Source: Comamonadaceae bacterium
Lineage (GTDB): Bacteria > Pseudomonadota > Gammaproteobacteria > Burkholderiales > Burkholderiaceae_C
Length of the DNA: 64,000 bases
Assembly (NCBI GenBank): GCA_947448735.1
Contig: CANFOS010000003.1
Location: forward strand, 62,001-126,000
Direction: 5' to 3'
Below, piece by piece: positions 18,340-28,373 of this stretch. A program made the translations under genes and the position numbers. The stretch's first letter is position 1. Each line of letters opens with the position of its first letter. The notes beneath the pieces are model-generated. The model was given only the letters and a program-made list of their open reading frames with translations, searched no databases and was not told where the DNA came from.

Positions 18340-19452
18340 TTGGCAACAGCTGTTGATCACCTCGCGCACCACCGCATCAGGTGCTGCGCGCACCGTCGCC
18401 CTGCCGGGCCCGTCAATCAGCACAAAACGAATTTCGCCTGCTTCTGATTTTTTATCAATCCGCATCAGTTCGAGATAACGCCCGGCGTTATCGACTGCGT
18501 CAAGGATGGGGCCTTTGACGGGCAAACCGGCGCGTTGAATCAACCTTGTGAGGCGGTTAACAAAAGCCATGTCCACCAGCCCCAGACGCTGCGACAAATG
18601 CGCTGCCATCACCATGCCGCAGCCTACGCCCTCACCATGAAGCCACTGGCCGTAGCCCATGCCAGACTCAATCGCATGGCCAAAGGTGTGGCCGAAGTTC
18701 AAAATCGCTCTCAAGCCTTGCTCGCGCTCATCTTGTCCCACAACATGCGCCTTGATTTCGCAACTGCGCTGGATGGCAAATGCCAGAGCAGCGGGCTCGC
18801 TGGCCAGCAGGTCGCCGATGTTGGCCTCCATCCAGTCCAGAAACGGCATGTCCGCAATCGGCCCGTATTTGATGATTTCAGCCAGTCCGGCGCTGAGTTC
18901 GCGGGGCGGCAGGGTTTTGAGGGTGTCGAGGTCGCACACCACCAGTTGCGGCTGGTAAAAAGCGCCAATCATGTTTTTACCCAGCGGGTGATTGACGGCC
19001 GTTTTGCCACCGACAGAGGAGTCCACCTGCGCCAGCAGTGTCGTGGGTATTTGTACAAACGGCACGCCGCGCATGTAGCTGGCTGCGGCAAAACCCGTCA
19101 TGTCGCCGACCACGCCACCGCCCAAAGCAAACAGGACTGTTTTACGGTCGCAGCTGTTGGCCAGCAGAGCGTCAAAAATCAATTGCAAGGTTGACCAGTC
19201 TTTGTGCGCTTCGCCATCGGGCAAGTCAAGCAAGAGTACCTTGGGGTAGCGCTCGCTAAGTGCCGCCTGAAGTTGGGCTGCATACAAAGGCGCAACTGTC
19301 GTGTTGGAAACAATCAGTGCGGTGCTGGCCGGCGGCAGCTGTTGGTAAGTGGTCGCCTCGGCCAGCAAGCCGGAACCGATGAGGATGGGGTAGCTTCGGT
19401 CGGCCAGTTCAATATGAACTTGTGCCGGCATCAAAGAGGAGTTGACTTGCAT
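18337..19452 (-). CDS. aroB: 3-dehydroquinate synthase
   Basis: An enzyme of about 371 residues that cyclises DAHP to 3-dehydroquinate, the second step of the shikimate pathway, using NAD and a divalent metal. The NAD-binding [10 protein letters not shown] and [21 protein letters not shown] regions are present. Metal ligands lie in [22 protein letters not shown] and [12 protein letters not shown] chose ATG 19452 ([16 protein letters not shown]), 22 bp after the aroK stop; ATG 19431 is an alternative. The longer ORF from 19509 overlaps aroK. Forms the conserved pil-aroK-aroB-dgt run. Confidence 0.95.
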   Translation of the reverse strand: MQVNSSLMPAQVHIELADRSYPILIGSGLLAEATTYQQLPPASTALIVSNTTVAPLYAAQLQAALSERYPKVLLLDLPDGEAHKDWSTLQLIFDALLANSCDRKTVLFALGGGVVGDMTGFAAASYMRGVPFVQIPTTLLAQVDSSVGGKTAVNHPLGKNMIGAFYQPQLVVCDLDTLKTLPPRELSAGLAEIIKYGPIADMPFLDWMEANIGDLLASEPAALAFAIQRSCEIKAHVVGQDEREQGLRAILNFGHTFGHAIESGMGYGQWLHGEGVGCGMVMAAHLSQRLGLVDMAFVNRLTRLIQRAGLPVKGPILDAVDNAGRYLELMRIDKKSEAGEIRFVLIDGPGRATVRAAPDAVVREVINSCCQ

Positions 19453-19474
19453 GCTGCAAGTGTAGAGGCAGCCA

Positions 19475-20017
19475 TTAACTGTGCGCTGGCAACACACCCG
19501 CCAGCTCAAGCTGCATCAAAATTGTGCTCACCAGCGTCGACACCGATGGGCGGCCCGTTTCGACAACAAAATGTGCTGCTTCCCGGTACAGCGGATCGCG
19601 TGCAGCGTACAGTTCCTTGAGCCTGGCCAGCGGGTCAGCGACTTGCAGCAGCGGACGGTTCTGGTCGTTGCGCAATCGCCTGTAAACCTCTTCAGGCGCG
19701 GAGTGCAGATATACCGTCTGACAGCGCTGGTAAAGGTTGTCGCGGTTTGTCTGGCGCAACACCACGCCGCCGCCGGTCGACAACACGCAAGCGCCGTTTT
19801 GTGTGAGCTCACCGATCACCTCTTGCTCGAGGTCACGAAAAACAGCCTCGCCCTCGCGTTCGAAAAATTCGCGAATCGAGCAGCCTATCCTGCGCTCTAT
19901 GACCACATCAGAATCAAAAAACCGCCAGTCCAGCCGCCGGGCCAGTTGGCGTCCAATCGTTGACTTGCCGGAACCAGGCAAACCCACGCAGGCGATGGTG
20001 ACAGATGGGGCATTCAC
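19475..20017 (-). CDS. aroK: Shikimate kinase
   Basis: A 180-residue kinase phosphorylating shikimate. Walker [16 protein letters not shown] is near residue 12, with shikimate-binding DSDVVIERR and [14 protein letters not shown], then [11 protein letters not shown], and lid arginines in RNDQNRPLL. It lies 36 bp after pilQ and just before aroB. The pilMNOPQ-aroK-aroB order is conserved in many beta- and gammaproteobacteria and suggests read-through from the pilus operon. Confidence 0.96.
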   Translation of the reverse strand: MNAPSVTIACVGLPGSGKSTIGRQLARRLDWRFFDSDVVIERRIGCSIREFFEREGEAVFRDLEQEVIGELTQNGACVLSTGGGVVLRQTNRDNLYQRCQTVYLHSAPEEVYRRLRNDQNRPLLQVADPLARLKELYAARDPLYREAAHFVVETGRPSVSTLVSTILMQLELAGVLPAHS

Positions 20018-20053
20018 TTTGAAGGATGAAACAGAATCGTCGGGTTACTGAAT

Positions 20054-22180
20054 TTAACGCAGAGGCGCGCCATTCGTCAGCATTTTAGGTGTGATGAAAA
20101 CCAGCAGCTCGGACTTCGTCGCCGTGCGGGTCTTTTGTTTGAAGAGATTGCCGAAGACGGGCAAGTCGCCAAAAAAGGGGACTCTTGTCTCGTCTTCACG
20201 GTCGTTTTGCTCGTAAATTCCACCAATCACCACCGTGCCGCCGTTTTCGACCAGAACCTGGGTTTGGATGTGCTTGGTGTCAATGGCAAAACCATTGGCC
20301 GTCGCGCGGCCAACACTGTCCTTGTTGACGTCAACGTTGAGGATGATGTTGCCCTCAGGCGTGATCTGCGGTGTCACTTCAAGCTTCAGATTGGCTTTGC
20401 GGAAGGAAACCGAAGTCGCGCCGCTGGATGTGGCTTGCTGGTAGGGCAACTCGGTGCCCTGCTCGATCAGGGCTTTGACCTGGTCAGCCGTCACAATGCG
20501 GGGGCTGGACACAATTTTGCCTCTGCCATCGGCTTCAGCGGCGGAGATCTCCAAGTTCAAAAATCGGGTTTTGGCTGCATTGAACAGAGAAATCGCAAAG
20601 TTTGCGGGGCCAAAGCCGTTTTGGCCGACAGCAGGTAGGTTCAAGAAGGATCCACTGGTTGTGCCGGCATTCAGTGCGTTGTATGTGGCACCGTAGCTCG
20701 TGTAGGTACTGCCCTCGCCGAAAGGAGCACCCCCCAATCGAACGCCAAGTGATTTCCCAAACGAGTCAGCCGCCTCAACGATTCGAGCTTCAATCAGAAC
20801 CTGCCGCACAGGAATGTCTATTTTGGCGATCAAAGCCTGAACCTGTTCAAGTTTCAAAGGAATATCCGTCACAAAGAGCTGATTGGTGCGCGTCTCAAAA
20901 ATCACACTGCCGCGCGTTGACAAAATTCTGTTGGTCGATGCCGCCCCACCTGTCCCTATCAAAGCCGTTGCGATTTCACTCGCTTTGGCATAGTTGAGCT
21001 TGAAATCTTGCGTGCGTACTTGCTCGAGACTTTGAACCGCATTTCTTGCCTCGAGCTCCAGCTTTTCTTTTGCCGCCAATTCATCCTTGGGCGCAATCAG
21101 CAAGACGTTTCCGGTCTTGCGCATGCCCAGCCCTCTGGCCTGCAAAATAATGTCCAGCGCCTGATCCCAAGGGACATCTTTGAGCCTCAGGGTCACGGCA
21201 CCGGTTACCGTGTCTGACGCAATGATGTTGAAGTTGGTGAAATCCGCGATTACCTGCAACAAGGAACGGATTTCGATGTTCTGGAAGTTCAGTGACAGCT
21301 TTTCACCTGCGTAACCTGGACCCTGCGCCAGCTTGTTGGCGTCTATTTTTTGCTCACGCACCTCCACCACGAACTGGTTGTCGCTCTGGTAGGCGCTGTG
21401 CTCCCACAAGCCCTTGGGCTCAATCACCATGCGTACCTTGTCGCCCGTTTGAAAGCTTGTCACGCTCTGAACAGGGGTGCCAAAATCAGACACGTCGAGC
21501 CGGCGGCGCAATCCCTCGGGCAGGGCTGTTTTCAAAAACTCAACCACCAGCGTCTGACCCTGCTGGCGAATATCAACGCCAACCTGGTTATTGGGCAAAT
21601 CGACGATAACTCGGCCTGAATTGTTGGCCCCACGTCGAAAATCGAGATCCTTCAAAGGCAGGGTATCGCGGTTGCGACTTTCAGCAAAGGCAGCAGGAGC
21701 AACAGCATTTGGCGCGACAGCAACTGCAACAGGGTCCAGCGTGATAAAAAGCGACTTGCCTTGGATCTCAGCCTTGTAAGCAGTAGACGTTTTCAGGTTC
21801 AAGATCACGCGGGTCCTTTCGCCGGCCTGCACCACATTGGCAGAGCGCAGGTTACCCAGATTCATGTCCACTGCTGCGCGTCCCATGGCGTTGCCGACAC
21901 CCGGAAAATCCAGCGCAATGCGCGCGGGCGCCTGAATGCTGAAGCCCGTGGGTAGCGCGGTCAAGGGTTCTGACAAATCAATACGGATGACTTCCGCGCC
22001 GCCTTGCCGCGAGCCGGCAACAGACTCGATGGCGTTCACGCTTTGAGCCTGAACTGCCTGAGTCAGGAAAACCGCCAGGGCGCCGACAAGCGCCAGAGCG
22101 AGCGCCATTATTTTGTGCCGCAACGAATGCCACGCCCCTGGCGCATCGCCCGCCGTGATGAAACCTGCGTGTTCGTTCAT
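20054..22180 (-). CDS. pilQ: PilQ, type IV pilus secretin
   Basis: A 708-residue outer-membrane secretin through which the type IV pilus exits. A cytosolic N-terminal extension of about 23 residues precedes a hydrophobic signal segment. Two AMIN domains (binding peptidoglycan) follow, around residues 55-150 and 175-270. Then come the STN/N0 region (LNFQNIEIRSLLQVIADFT), the N1 repeat and the secretin core ending in RVPFFGDLPVFGNLFKQKT and ELLVFITPKML. The gene overlaps pilP by 4 bp. The length matches betaproteobacterial PilQ. Confidence 0.96.
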   Translation of the reverse strand: MNEHAGFITAGDAPGAWHSLRHKIMALALALVGALAVFLTQAVQAQSVNAIESVAGSRQGGAEVIRIDLSEPLTALPTGFSIQAPARIALDFPGVGNAMGRAAVDMNLGNLRSANVVQAGERTRVILNLKTSTAYKAEIQGKSLFITLDPVAVAVAPNAVAPAAFAESRNRDTLPLKDLDFRRGANNSGRVIVDLPNNQVGVDIRQQGQTLVVEFLKTALPEGLRRRLDVSDFGTPVQSVTSFQTGDKVRMVIEPKGLWEHSAYQSDNQFVVEVREQKIDANKLAQGPGYAGEKLSLNFQNIEIRSLLQVIADFTNFNIIASDTVTGAVTLRLKDVPWDQALDIILQARGLGMRKTGNVLLIAPKDELAAKEKLELEARNAVQSLEQVRTQDFKLNYAKASEIATALIGTGGAASTNRILSTRGSVIFETRTNQLFVTDIPLKLEQVQALIAKIDIPVRQVLIEARIVEAADSFGKSLGVRLGGAPFGEGSTYTSYGATYNALNAGTTSGSFLNLPAVGQNGFGPANFAISLFNAAKTRFLNLEISAAEADGRGKIVSSPRIVTADQVKALIEQGTELPYQQATSSGATSVSFRKANLKLEVTPQITPEGNIILNVDVNKDSVGRATANGFAIDTKHIQTQVLVENGGTVVIGGIYEQNDREDETRVPFFGDLPVFGNLFKQKTRTATKSELLVFITPKMLTNGAPLR

Positions 22181-22725
22181 TTTGATACCTCTTGAAGCTG
22201 TAGGGTTGCGGTCCGTTCAACCCATTCACCGGCAGCGTCCTGCACGATTTCGCGCAGGCTGATACCGGTCTCAGAAACCTTGGTGACTTTTCCGTAGTTT
22301 TGACCCAGATAGTTGCCCACGCGAACCTGGTAAAGCAAGTTATCCACCCTCACCAGAGCCACTGGTCGACCCATTCTCAGGAGACTGCCAACCATCACCA
22401 CTGCGTCCAGCGGCGATGCCTCCAGGGGTTCTTTACGTCGCGCCAATTCGGGGGCAATCAGCGTTGAATTCACTGTGGGCTGGCCAGCATCACGTTTGAG
22501 GGCTTGCGCCAGTTTCTGGCTGCTGAAAGGTTCAATCGCACCTTCCTGGGTATAGGCCTGCGGCGTGAATTTTGTCGGTTCGGGAAGGCGCTCGACCCTT
22601 GAACGTGTCTGGTTACGCTGCTGCGCCATCCACTGCTGCAACTGCTCCTCTTCAGACGAGCTGCAAGCCGCCACAAGCGACAGGCTAAAAAGACACCACG
22701 TTAATCGTTGATACCTGGTGATCAT
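22177..22725 (-). CDS. pilP: PilP, type IV pilus alignment lipoprotein
   Basis: A 182-residue inner-membrane lipoprotein linking PilNO to PilQ. The signal peptide ends in LVAACSSSEE, so Cys21 is the lipidation site. A disordered linker leads to a C-terminal beta domain with GRPVALVRVDNLLYQVRVGN and GQNYGKVTKVSETGISLREI. It overlaps both pilO (upstream) and pilQ (downstream) by 4 bp, so the whole set is translationally coupled. Confidence 0.95.
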   Translation of the reverse strand: MITRYQRLTWCLFSLSLVAACSSSEEEQLQQWMAQQRNQTRSRVERLPEPTKFTPQAYTQEGAIEPFSSQKLAQALKRDAGQPTVNSTLIAPELARRKEPLEASPLDAVVMVGSLLRMGRPVALVRVDNLLYQVRVGNYLGQNYGKVTKVSETGISLREIVQDAAGEWVERTATLQLQEVSK

Positions 22726-23399
22726 TTCTTGTCGCTCTTGGCAGGGGCTGCTGTCTTGCGCTGCAGCGCGACTTCGTCATTGTCCAGGTAACGGAATGTC
22801 TTGGCAGTCGTGTCCATCGTCAATGTGCCCTCTTTCGCGGGCGTCAAGGACAGGTTATTGAGCGTCACAATTCTTGAGAGGTTGGCGATATCTGCCGCAA
22901 ACGCACCCATGTCGTGGTAGCGACCGGTCACCCGAACGGCGATGGGCAACTCGGCGTAGTACTCCTTGACGCTGACCTGACCGGGTCGGAACAGTTCAAA
23001 TTGAAGGCTGCGCCCCAAACCGGCCTGATTGATGTCCGACAGCAAGGCATCCATTTCAGCTTTGCTGGGCAACTGTTTTTCAATTTGCGTGACGTACTGT
23101 TTGACCTGTTCGCGCTGCTTTTTCAGTGCGTCCAGGCTGGCCGCCTGATTCAACTTTTTCGTGAAGTCTTCGCGCAATTTGACCTCAGTGGCGCGCTCAG
23201 CCGTCAACTCTTCATCAGACGCGCTAAGCCAGACGAGCCAAAGAGCTGTGATGACGACGGCCGTCACAGCCGCACATAAAAGGTATCGGGGCAATGCGGG
23301 CCAAGACGGCGGATCGTTCGGGTCAAGTCCGGCAAGCTGCGTCTTCAAGCCTTCTTGCAAGGCAGTGAAATAAACGTTGATTTTTGGAATTTTTGCCAT
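22722..23399 (-). CDS. pilO: PilO, type IV pilus inner-membrane alignment protein
   Basis: A 225-residue bitopic protein that dimerises with PilN. One membrane segment lies near residues 42-62 (LLCAAVTAVVITALWLVWLS), followed by a coiled coil (LREDFTKKLNQAASLDALKK...) and a ferredoxin-like periplasmic domain (LLSDINQAGLGRSLQFELF, then IAVRVTGRYHDMGAFAADIA). An 11 bp gap separates it from pilN and it overlaps pilP by 4 bp. Confidence 0.95.
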   Translation of the reverse strand: MAKIPKINVYFTALQEGLKTQLAGLDPNDPPSWPALPRYLLCAAVTAVVITALWLVWLSASDEELTAERATEVKLREDFTKKLNQAASLDALKKQREQVKQYVTQIEKQLPSKAEMDALLSDINQAGLGRSLQFELFRPGQVSVKEYYAELPIAVRVTGRYHDMGAFAADIANLSRIVTLNNLSLTPAKEGTLTMDTTAKTFRYLDNDEVALQRKTAAPAKSDKK

Positions 23400-23410
23400 G
23401 AAAGTCTGCT

Positions 23411-24088
23411 TCAGATCTTTGCCGCGCTGCTGGCCGGCGCGGCAGGTTTTTCCGCAGCAGCTGCTGGCGTGACGGCCGGTGCAGCAACAAACGGCACGAC
23501 AGCGGAAGCGGCGACTTTGGGCTGGTCGCTGGCACGCTTGAGCGACACCCGCATCGAAAAGTTGGACACGCGGCGCTGATCCCGGGCTGTCAAGGCCATG
23601 GTGGAAGCGGTAATTTCAACGAGTTCGGGACGCGTCAGCCACGGGCTGTTGTTGGCCAGGTTACGAAGCAGTTCCGACACACGCTCATTGGATTGAGCCA
23701 CACCCGTCATCAGCACCAGTTGGTTGTCCTGTTTCATGCTGGTGATGTAGACGCCATCGGGCAACTGCTTGACCAGCTCGGTCAGCAGATAAACGGGCAA
23801 GTTTCGGTTGCCTTGCAGTTCCTCAACCGCGCTTTGCCTGGCACGCAGCGCTGCAATTTCCTGTTGCAGGCCGGCAATGTCTTTTATTTGGGCTTCAAGC
23901 GTTGTGATTTCTTTTTTAAGCAGGGTATTTTTGTCTTTTTGATCAGAAATCTGGGCTTGGAACCATGAAAAAATACCGCCGCTGACCAGACCACCCAGCA
24001 ATGCGGCGATACCCAACGTGACGAAAAAGAAGTCACGCTTTTGCTTACGTGCCGCTTCTCGGTGCGGCAACAAGTTGATCAAAATCAC
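23411..24088 (-). CDS. pilN: PilN, type IV pilus inner-membrane protein (GTG start)
   Basis: A bitopic protein of about 225 residues whose short cytosolic tail INLLPHRE binds PilM. The start is best placed at GTG 24088, giving (M)ILINLLPHREAARK as in other PilN proteins; this GTG overlaps the pilM TGA (GTGA). An upstream ATG at 24118 would add ten atypical residues inside pilM. A membrane segment near residues 25-45 is followed by a coiled coil with many Glu/Gln/Leu and a periplasmic domain containing LPDGVYITSMKQDNQLVLMT. The tail is rich in Ala and Pro. Confidence 0.93.
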   Translation of the reverse strand: MILINLLPHREAARKQKRDFFFVTLGIAALLGGLVSGGIFSWFQAQISDQKDKNTLLKKEITTLEAQIKDIAGLQQEIAALRARQSAVEELQGNRNLPVYLLTELVKQLPDGVYITSMKQDNQLVLMTGVAQSNERVSELLRNLANNSPWLTRPELVEITASTMALTARDQRRVSNFSMRVSLKRASDQPKVAASAVVPFVAAPAVTPAAAAEKPAAPASSAAKI

Positions 24089-25176
24089 TGCCGGAATCTC
24101 CGCAAGGCCAAGCCGCAAGCGGTCAGATATGAGGCAAGTTCACGCCGCATTTTCTTTTCCCGAACGTTGCTGCCGACCGTCATTCCCTCAAAGGGATCTG
24201 CCTGCAAACAAGCGAAGGCAGTCTGTTTTGTAACGGCGTGTATCAGGCCGGGCAAGGCTGAAGAGCCGCCAGCGAGCATGACGTAATCGACTTTATTGTG
24301 TGGGGTGCTGGTGAAAAAAAACTGAAGCGCGCTTCCGATTTCCTGGGCCATGTTTTCCACAAAGGGCGTCAAAACACCCGATTCGTAGTCTTCGGGCAAG
24401 TCACCGCTGCGTTTTTTGCCTTCCGCTTCTTCTGGCGAAAAGCCATACCGGCGCACGATCAGTTGCGTCAACTGCGCACCGCCAAAGGCCTGATCACGCT
24501 CATACAAAACTTCGTCGTTTTTGATGACCTGCATGCTGGTGGTCAGCGCGCCGACCTCGAACAGTGCCACCAGTTTGTCAAGACCCTTGTCTGGCAGATG
24601 TTCAATCAGGCGGGCAGTCGCCAAGCGCGACGCATAAGACTCCACATCCACGACCATGGGTTTCAGGCCTGCGGCTTCTGCCAAGCCCTGAAGATCCTGA
24701 ACCTTTTCCTTGCGTGAGGCGGCAATCAGCACCTCCACGTCACCGGCAGAGGTCGCACTGGGCCCGACCACACAAAAGTCAAGACTGACCTCATCCAGCG
24801 AGAACGGAATGTATTGATTGGCCTCCGACTCGACCTGAGATTCCAGGTCAGCCTCGGTCATGCCGCCAGGCAAGATGATTTTTTTGGTGATCACGGCCGA
24901 TCCGGGCAGAGCCATGGCGACATGCCTGGTCTTGGTGCCGCTTTTCTTTAGAACCCGGCGAACGGCCTCTGCCACCTCGTCAAACTTTTCGACGTTGCCA
25001 TCGGTGATCCATCCGCGCTCAAGTGGCTCAATGGCGCAGTGGTCCAGCACCAGCTGGCCCGCCTTGTCGCGGCTAAGCTCCACCAGCTTGACGCTGGACG
25101 AGCTGATGTCCAGACCCAACAAAGGAGGGTCTGGGCGTTTGAATAAAGACCCCAAAGAGATCAAAACAGTCCCCAC
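24085..25176 (-). CDS. pilM: PilM, type IV pilus actin-like ATPase
   Basis: A 363-residue cytosolic actin-fold protein that binds the PilN tail. Nucleotide-site motifs are LLGLDISSSSVKLVEL at the start, ALFEVGALTTSMQVI in the middle and VMLAGGSSALPGL near the end. The reading frame has no ATG at its start. The codon at 25176 is GTG, and TTG 25164 (MISLGSLFKRPD) is equally plausible and closer to the family N-terminus. It is the first gene of pilMNOPQ and is divergent from mrcA across 265 bp of AT-rich DNA that must hold both promoters. Confidence 0.94.
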   Translation of the reverse strand: MGTVLISLGSLFKRPDPPLLGLDISSSSVKLVELSRDKAGQLVLDHCAIEPLERGWITDGNVEKFDEVAEAVRRVLKKSGTKTRHVAMALPGSAVITKKIILPGGMTEADLESQVESEANQYIPFSLDEVSLDFCVVGPSATSAGDVEVLIAASRKEKVQDLQGLAEAAGLKPMVVDVESYASRLATARLIEHLPDKGLDKLVALFEVGALTTSMQVIKNDEVLYERDQAFGGAQLTQLIVRRYGFSPEEAEGKKRSGDLPEDYESGVLTPFVENMAQEIGSALQFFFTSTPHNKVDYVMLAGGSSALPGLIHAVTKQTAFACLQADPFEGMTVGSNVREKKMRRELASYLTACGLALRRFRQ

Positions 25177-25441
25177 ATCATGGCTAAATTCCAGCGTTCC
25201 AACGTTAAAAGCCGGCTCAATTATTAGCAGTAAAGTCTTTCTATCTTGTAACTATTTGTATATTTTAAGTTTTACTGAGGATAAATGTCGCCAAAAGCAG
25301 ACGTCTTCAAAGATCATGGCAAATCACACGAAAACAGGCAGGTGGACAGCACAAGGTAAGAATCTGTGCTTTGTTCGCATCGATCGGGCTTTTGCCAGCC
25401 ACCCGTTTTTATAATGAGCCGGTCCGTCTACGATTGCCCAC

Positions 25442-27862
25442 ATGTCCCTCCAAACGCCGCCAAACCCGTTCCCAGATTCAACGACAGACAAACGGGCAAG
25501 CCCGCCTGGCAAAGCCCGTCCGGTCTGGCTTAAGTGGCTGCTCTCGTTCTTTTTGTGGGGCACCGGCTTGGTTGTGGCCGGCTGTTTGGGCCTGCTGATG
25601 GTGATTGCGGTCGCTCTGGCCGTGGCTTACCCCAATTTGCCGGATATTTCTGACCTGTTGGACTACCGGCCCAAGTTGCCGATGCGGGTTTATTCATCAG
25701 ACGGCGTGGTGATTGGCGAGTTTGGAGAAGAGCGGCGCAGCCTGACACCCATCAAGGACATCCCCAAAGTCATGAAAGATGCAGTTCTGGCCATTGAGGA
25801 TGCGCGGTTTTTCTCGCATGGCGGCGTGGACTATCTGGGCGTGGTTCGGGCTGGTTTGGCCAATGTGGGCCGTGCCAAGGCCCAAGGCGCATCCACCATC
25901 ACCATGCAGGTGGCGCGCAATGTGTACCTGTCGGCTGAGAAAAGCTACACCCGGAAAATTTACGAGATTTTGCTGACCTTCAAACTGGAGCACATGCTCA
26001 GCAAAGACCAGATCTTAGAGATTTACATGAACCAGATTTTCCTGGGCAACCGGGCTTACGGCTTTGCAGCAGCGTCGGAGGCTTATTTTGGCAAACCGCT
26101 CAAGGACATCAGCATTGCAGAGGCGGCCATGCTGGCAGGTCTGCCCAAGGCCCCATCGGCCTACAACCCGATCGTCAATCCCAAGCGCGCCCGGGCCCGC
26201 CAGCTTTACATCATCGAGCGCATGGAGGACAACAATTTCATCACCAGCGCGCAGGCCACGGCAGCCAAAGCCGAGGAGCTGGTCGTCAAGACCGGGCCTG
26301 ACTCCGGCCGGGTGCATGCCGAATACATTGCTGAGACAGTGCGGCAACTGGTGTTCAGCCAGTATGGTGACCAGACCTACACGCGCGGTCTGAATGTGTA
26401 CACCACACTGAGCGCAGCCGACCAGACGGCGGCTTACAAGGCGCTGCGCAAAGGCATCATGGACTATGAGCGCCGGCAAATTTATCGCGGGCCAGAAAAA
26501 TTTATCGATGTGCCGCAAGATGCCAAGGAAGCCGAAGACGCGATTGACGAAGCCCTGACAGACAGCCCGGACAACGGCGATGTCATGTCGGCAGTGGTGC
26601 TGGACGCCAACCCGAAGCGGGTTCTGGCGATGCGTCAAAACAGTGAAAGCATCGAAATCACGGGTGATGGATTAAAGCCTGCCCAGTCCGGCCTGGCCGA
26701 CGCGGCTGCACCCAACATCAAGCTACGCCGAGGTGCCCTGATTCGCGTGGCCAAAACACCCAAAGGCAGCTGGGAAATCACCCAGTTGCCTGAGGTTGAA
26801 GGCGCATTTATCGCGTTGGACCCCAGGAACGGGGCCATCCGTGCGCTGGTGGGCGGTTTTGATTTTCAAAAGAACAAGTTCAATCATGTCACCCAGGCCT
26901 GGCGGCAGCCAGGTTCCAGCTTCAAACCCTTCATTTATTCAGCGGCCCTCGAAAAGGGCTTCACTCCCGCCACTGTGATCAACGATGCGCCGCTGTTTTT
27001 TGACGCTGGCGTGACAGGCGGCCAACCCTGGGAGCCGAAAAACTACGACGGTACGTTTGAGGGCCCGATGAGCATGCGCACGGCCCTGAAGAAGTCAAAA
27101 AACATGATTTCCATCCGCATCCTGCAGTCCATCGGCGCGTCTTACGGCCAGGACTGGGTCACACGCTTTGGCTTTGAAGCTGAAAAACATCCCGCGTATC
27201 TGACGATGGCGCTAGGCGCAGGATCTGTCACGCCCATTCAGATGGCGACTGCCTATTCGGTCTTTGCCAATGGCGGCTACCGCATCAACCCCTACCTGAT
27301 CACCAAAATCACCGACCAAAAAGGCAAGGTACTGGTAGAGACCAGAGCCTCTGTGCTGGACGAATCAGCGCGCGGTATTGATGCGCGCAATGCTTTCATC
27401 ATGTCCAGCCTGTTGCAGGAAGTGGCCCGCTCTGGCACGGCAGCCAAGGCGCAAGCCACCTTGAAGCGTCCGGATCTGTATGGCAAAACTGGCACCACCA
27501 ACGACTCGATTGACACCTGGTTTGTGGGCTATCAGCCCACGCTGACAGCCGCCGTTTGGATGGGTTATGACACCCCGAAGAAACTGGGCGACCGCGAAAC
27601 CGGTGGCGGCCTGAGCCTGCCGATCTGGATAGACTTCATGGGACATGCCTTGAAAAATGTCCCTGTGACCGAGATGCCTGTACCCGAGGGCGTGGTAAAC
27701 CAAGGCGGCGAGTGGTACTACGACGAATATGCCAAGGGGGCGGGTGTCAGCAGCGTGGGCATGTCCAGCGGCGCGCCTCCAGCGGATGGTGGCGGCACGC
27801 CGATCTCCGTGTTGCCGCCCGCTGATGAAAAAAAACGGATTCTTGATCTTTTCAAGAACTGA
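25442..27862 (+). CDS. mrcA: Penicillin-binding protein 1A, bifunctional peptidoglycan synthase
   Basis: An 806-residue class A PBP anchored by one membrane segment (residues about 37-60). The glycosyltransferase domain shows [19 protein letters not shown] with the catalytic Glu, and [15 protein letters not shown]. An OB-like insert follows. The transpeptidase domain has the SXXK motif in [18 protein letters not shown] in [12 protein letters not shown] and KTG in [14 protein letters not shown]. Divergent from pilM, as in many proteobacteria. The last 11 bp overlap the 3' end of convergent cyaY. Confidence 0.96.
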   Translation: MSLQTPPNPFPDSTTDKRASPPGKARPVWLKWLLSFFLWGTGLVVAGCLGLLMVIAVALAVAYPNLPDISDLLDYRPKLPMRVYSSDGVVIGEFGEERRSLTPIKDIPKVMKDAVLAIEDARFFSHGGVDYLGVVRAGLANVGRAKAQGASTITMQVARNVYLSAEKSYTRKIYEILLTFKLEHMLSKDQILEIYMNQIFLGNRAYGFAAASEAYFGKPLKDISIAEAAMLAGLPKAPSAYNPIVNPKRARARQLYIIERMEDNNFITSAQATAAKAEELVVKTGPDSGRVHAEYIAETVRQLVFSQYGDQTYTRGLNVYTTLSAADQTAAYKALRKGIMDYERRQIYRGPEKFIDVPQDAKEAEDAIDEALTDSPDNGDVMSAVVLDANPKRVLAMRQNSESIEITGDGLKPAQSGLADAAAPNIKLRRGALIRVAKTPKGSWEITQLPEVEGAFIALDPRNGAIRALVGGFDFQKNKFNHVTQAWRQPGSSFKPFIYSAALEKGFTPATVINDAPLFFDAGVTGGQPWEPKNYDGTFEGPMSMRTALKKSKNMISIRILQSIGASYGQDWVTRFGFEAEKHPAYLTMALGAGSVTPIQMATAYSVFANGGYRINPYLITKITDQKGKVLVETRASVLDESARGIDARNAFIMSSLLQEVARSGTAAKAQATLKRPDLYGKTGTTNDSIDTWFVGYQPTLTAAVWMGYDTPKKLGDRETGGGLSLPIWIDFMGHALKNVPVTEMPVPEGVVNQGGEWYYDEYAKGAGVSSVGMSSGAPPADGGGTPISVLPPADEKKRILDLFKN

Positions 27863-28181
27863 AAACGACAGGCTGGCCTGATTGCTCGCTGGCGTACTTT
27901 GTCAACGCCGCAAAAAATTCGTCGCCACTTTTGGTGTCCAGCCACAAGCCGCTATTGAATTTATAGTGAAAGCCCCCCGATCTGGCGGCCAACCAGATCT
28001 CCTGCAAGGGTTTTTGCAGGTTGATGATGATCTGGCTGCGGTTGGCAAATGTCAGCGTGATCATGCCGCCGGTACGCTGGTTGTCGATATCGGCATCAGT
28101 GGCGTCATTGATGTGGTCGCAGGCCAGCTCAATGGCGGCCAGCGCCTTCTCGGCATGGTTCAAATAATCAAGGTCGGTCAT
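27852..28181 (-). CDS. cyaY: CyaY, frataxin-like iron-sulfur assembly protein
   Basis: A 109-residue bacterial frataxin, an iron-binding modulator of the IscS/IscU machinery. The N-terminal acidic helix [18 protein letters not shown] and the sheet [21 protein letters not shown], then [20 protein letters not shown] are diagnostic. I chose ATG 28181, because the longer ORF to 28271 lies inside the divergent lipoprotein gene. Its start is only 9 bp from that gene's start, so the two promoters must overlap opposite coding regions. It converges with mrcA, overlapping by 11 bp. Confidence 0.95.
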   Translation of the reverse strand: MTDLDYLNHAEKALAAIELACDHINDATDADIDNQRTGGMITLTFANRSQIIINLQKPLQEIWLAARSGGFHYKFNSGLWLDTKSGDEFFAALTKYASEQSGQPVVFSS

Positions 28182-28190
28182 TACAATCTG

Positions 28191-28373
28191 ATGATGTTTT
28201 ATCTGCATCGAATCATAACGGTCACGCTCTTGGCCACGCTGTGCGCCTGCGCCCTGTCTGCTTGCGGTCAAAAAGGCCCCTTGTTTTTAGCGCCGCAAAG
28301 CGTGCCTTACACCCCGTTCTCCGATAGCGGCGGCGTAGCGCCACCGGCAGCACCTGCGTCTTCCGCCAAATGA
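28191..28373 (+). CDS. LptM/YifL-type small lipoprotein
   Basis: A 60-residue lipoprotein. The signal segment ends in [15 protein letters not shown], where the Cys after LSA is lipidated and CGQKGPL is the hallmark of the LptM (YifL) family, which assists maturation of the LptDE translocon. The C-terminus is Ala/Pro-rich. ATG 28191 and ATG 28194 are both possible starts. The stop overlaps the lysA start (ATGA). The cyaY-lptM-lysA arrangement is widely conserved in proteobacteria. Confidence 0.9.
   Translation: MMFYLHRIITVTLLATLCACALSACGQKGPLFLAPQSVPYTPFSDSGGVAPPAAPASSAK

Noticed and set aside
25177..25441. Small plus-strand ORF between pilM and mrcA.
   Set aside because: It lies in the AT-rich divergent promoter region, has no motif and runs into the mrcA start in another frame.
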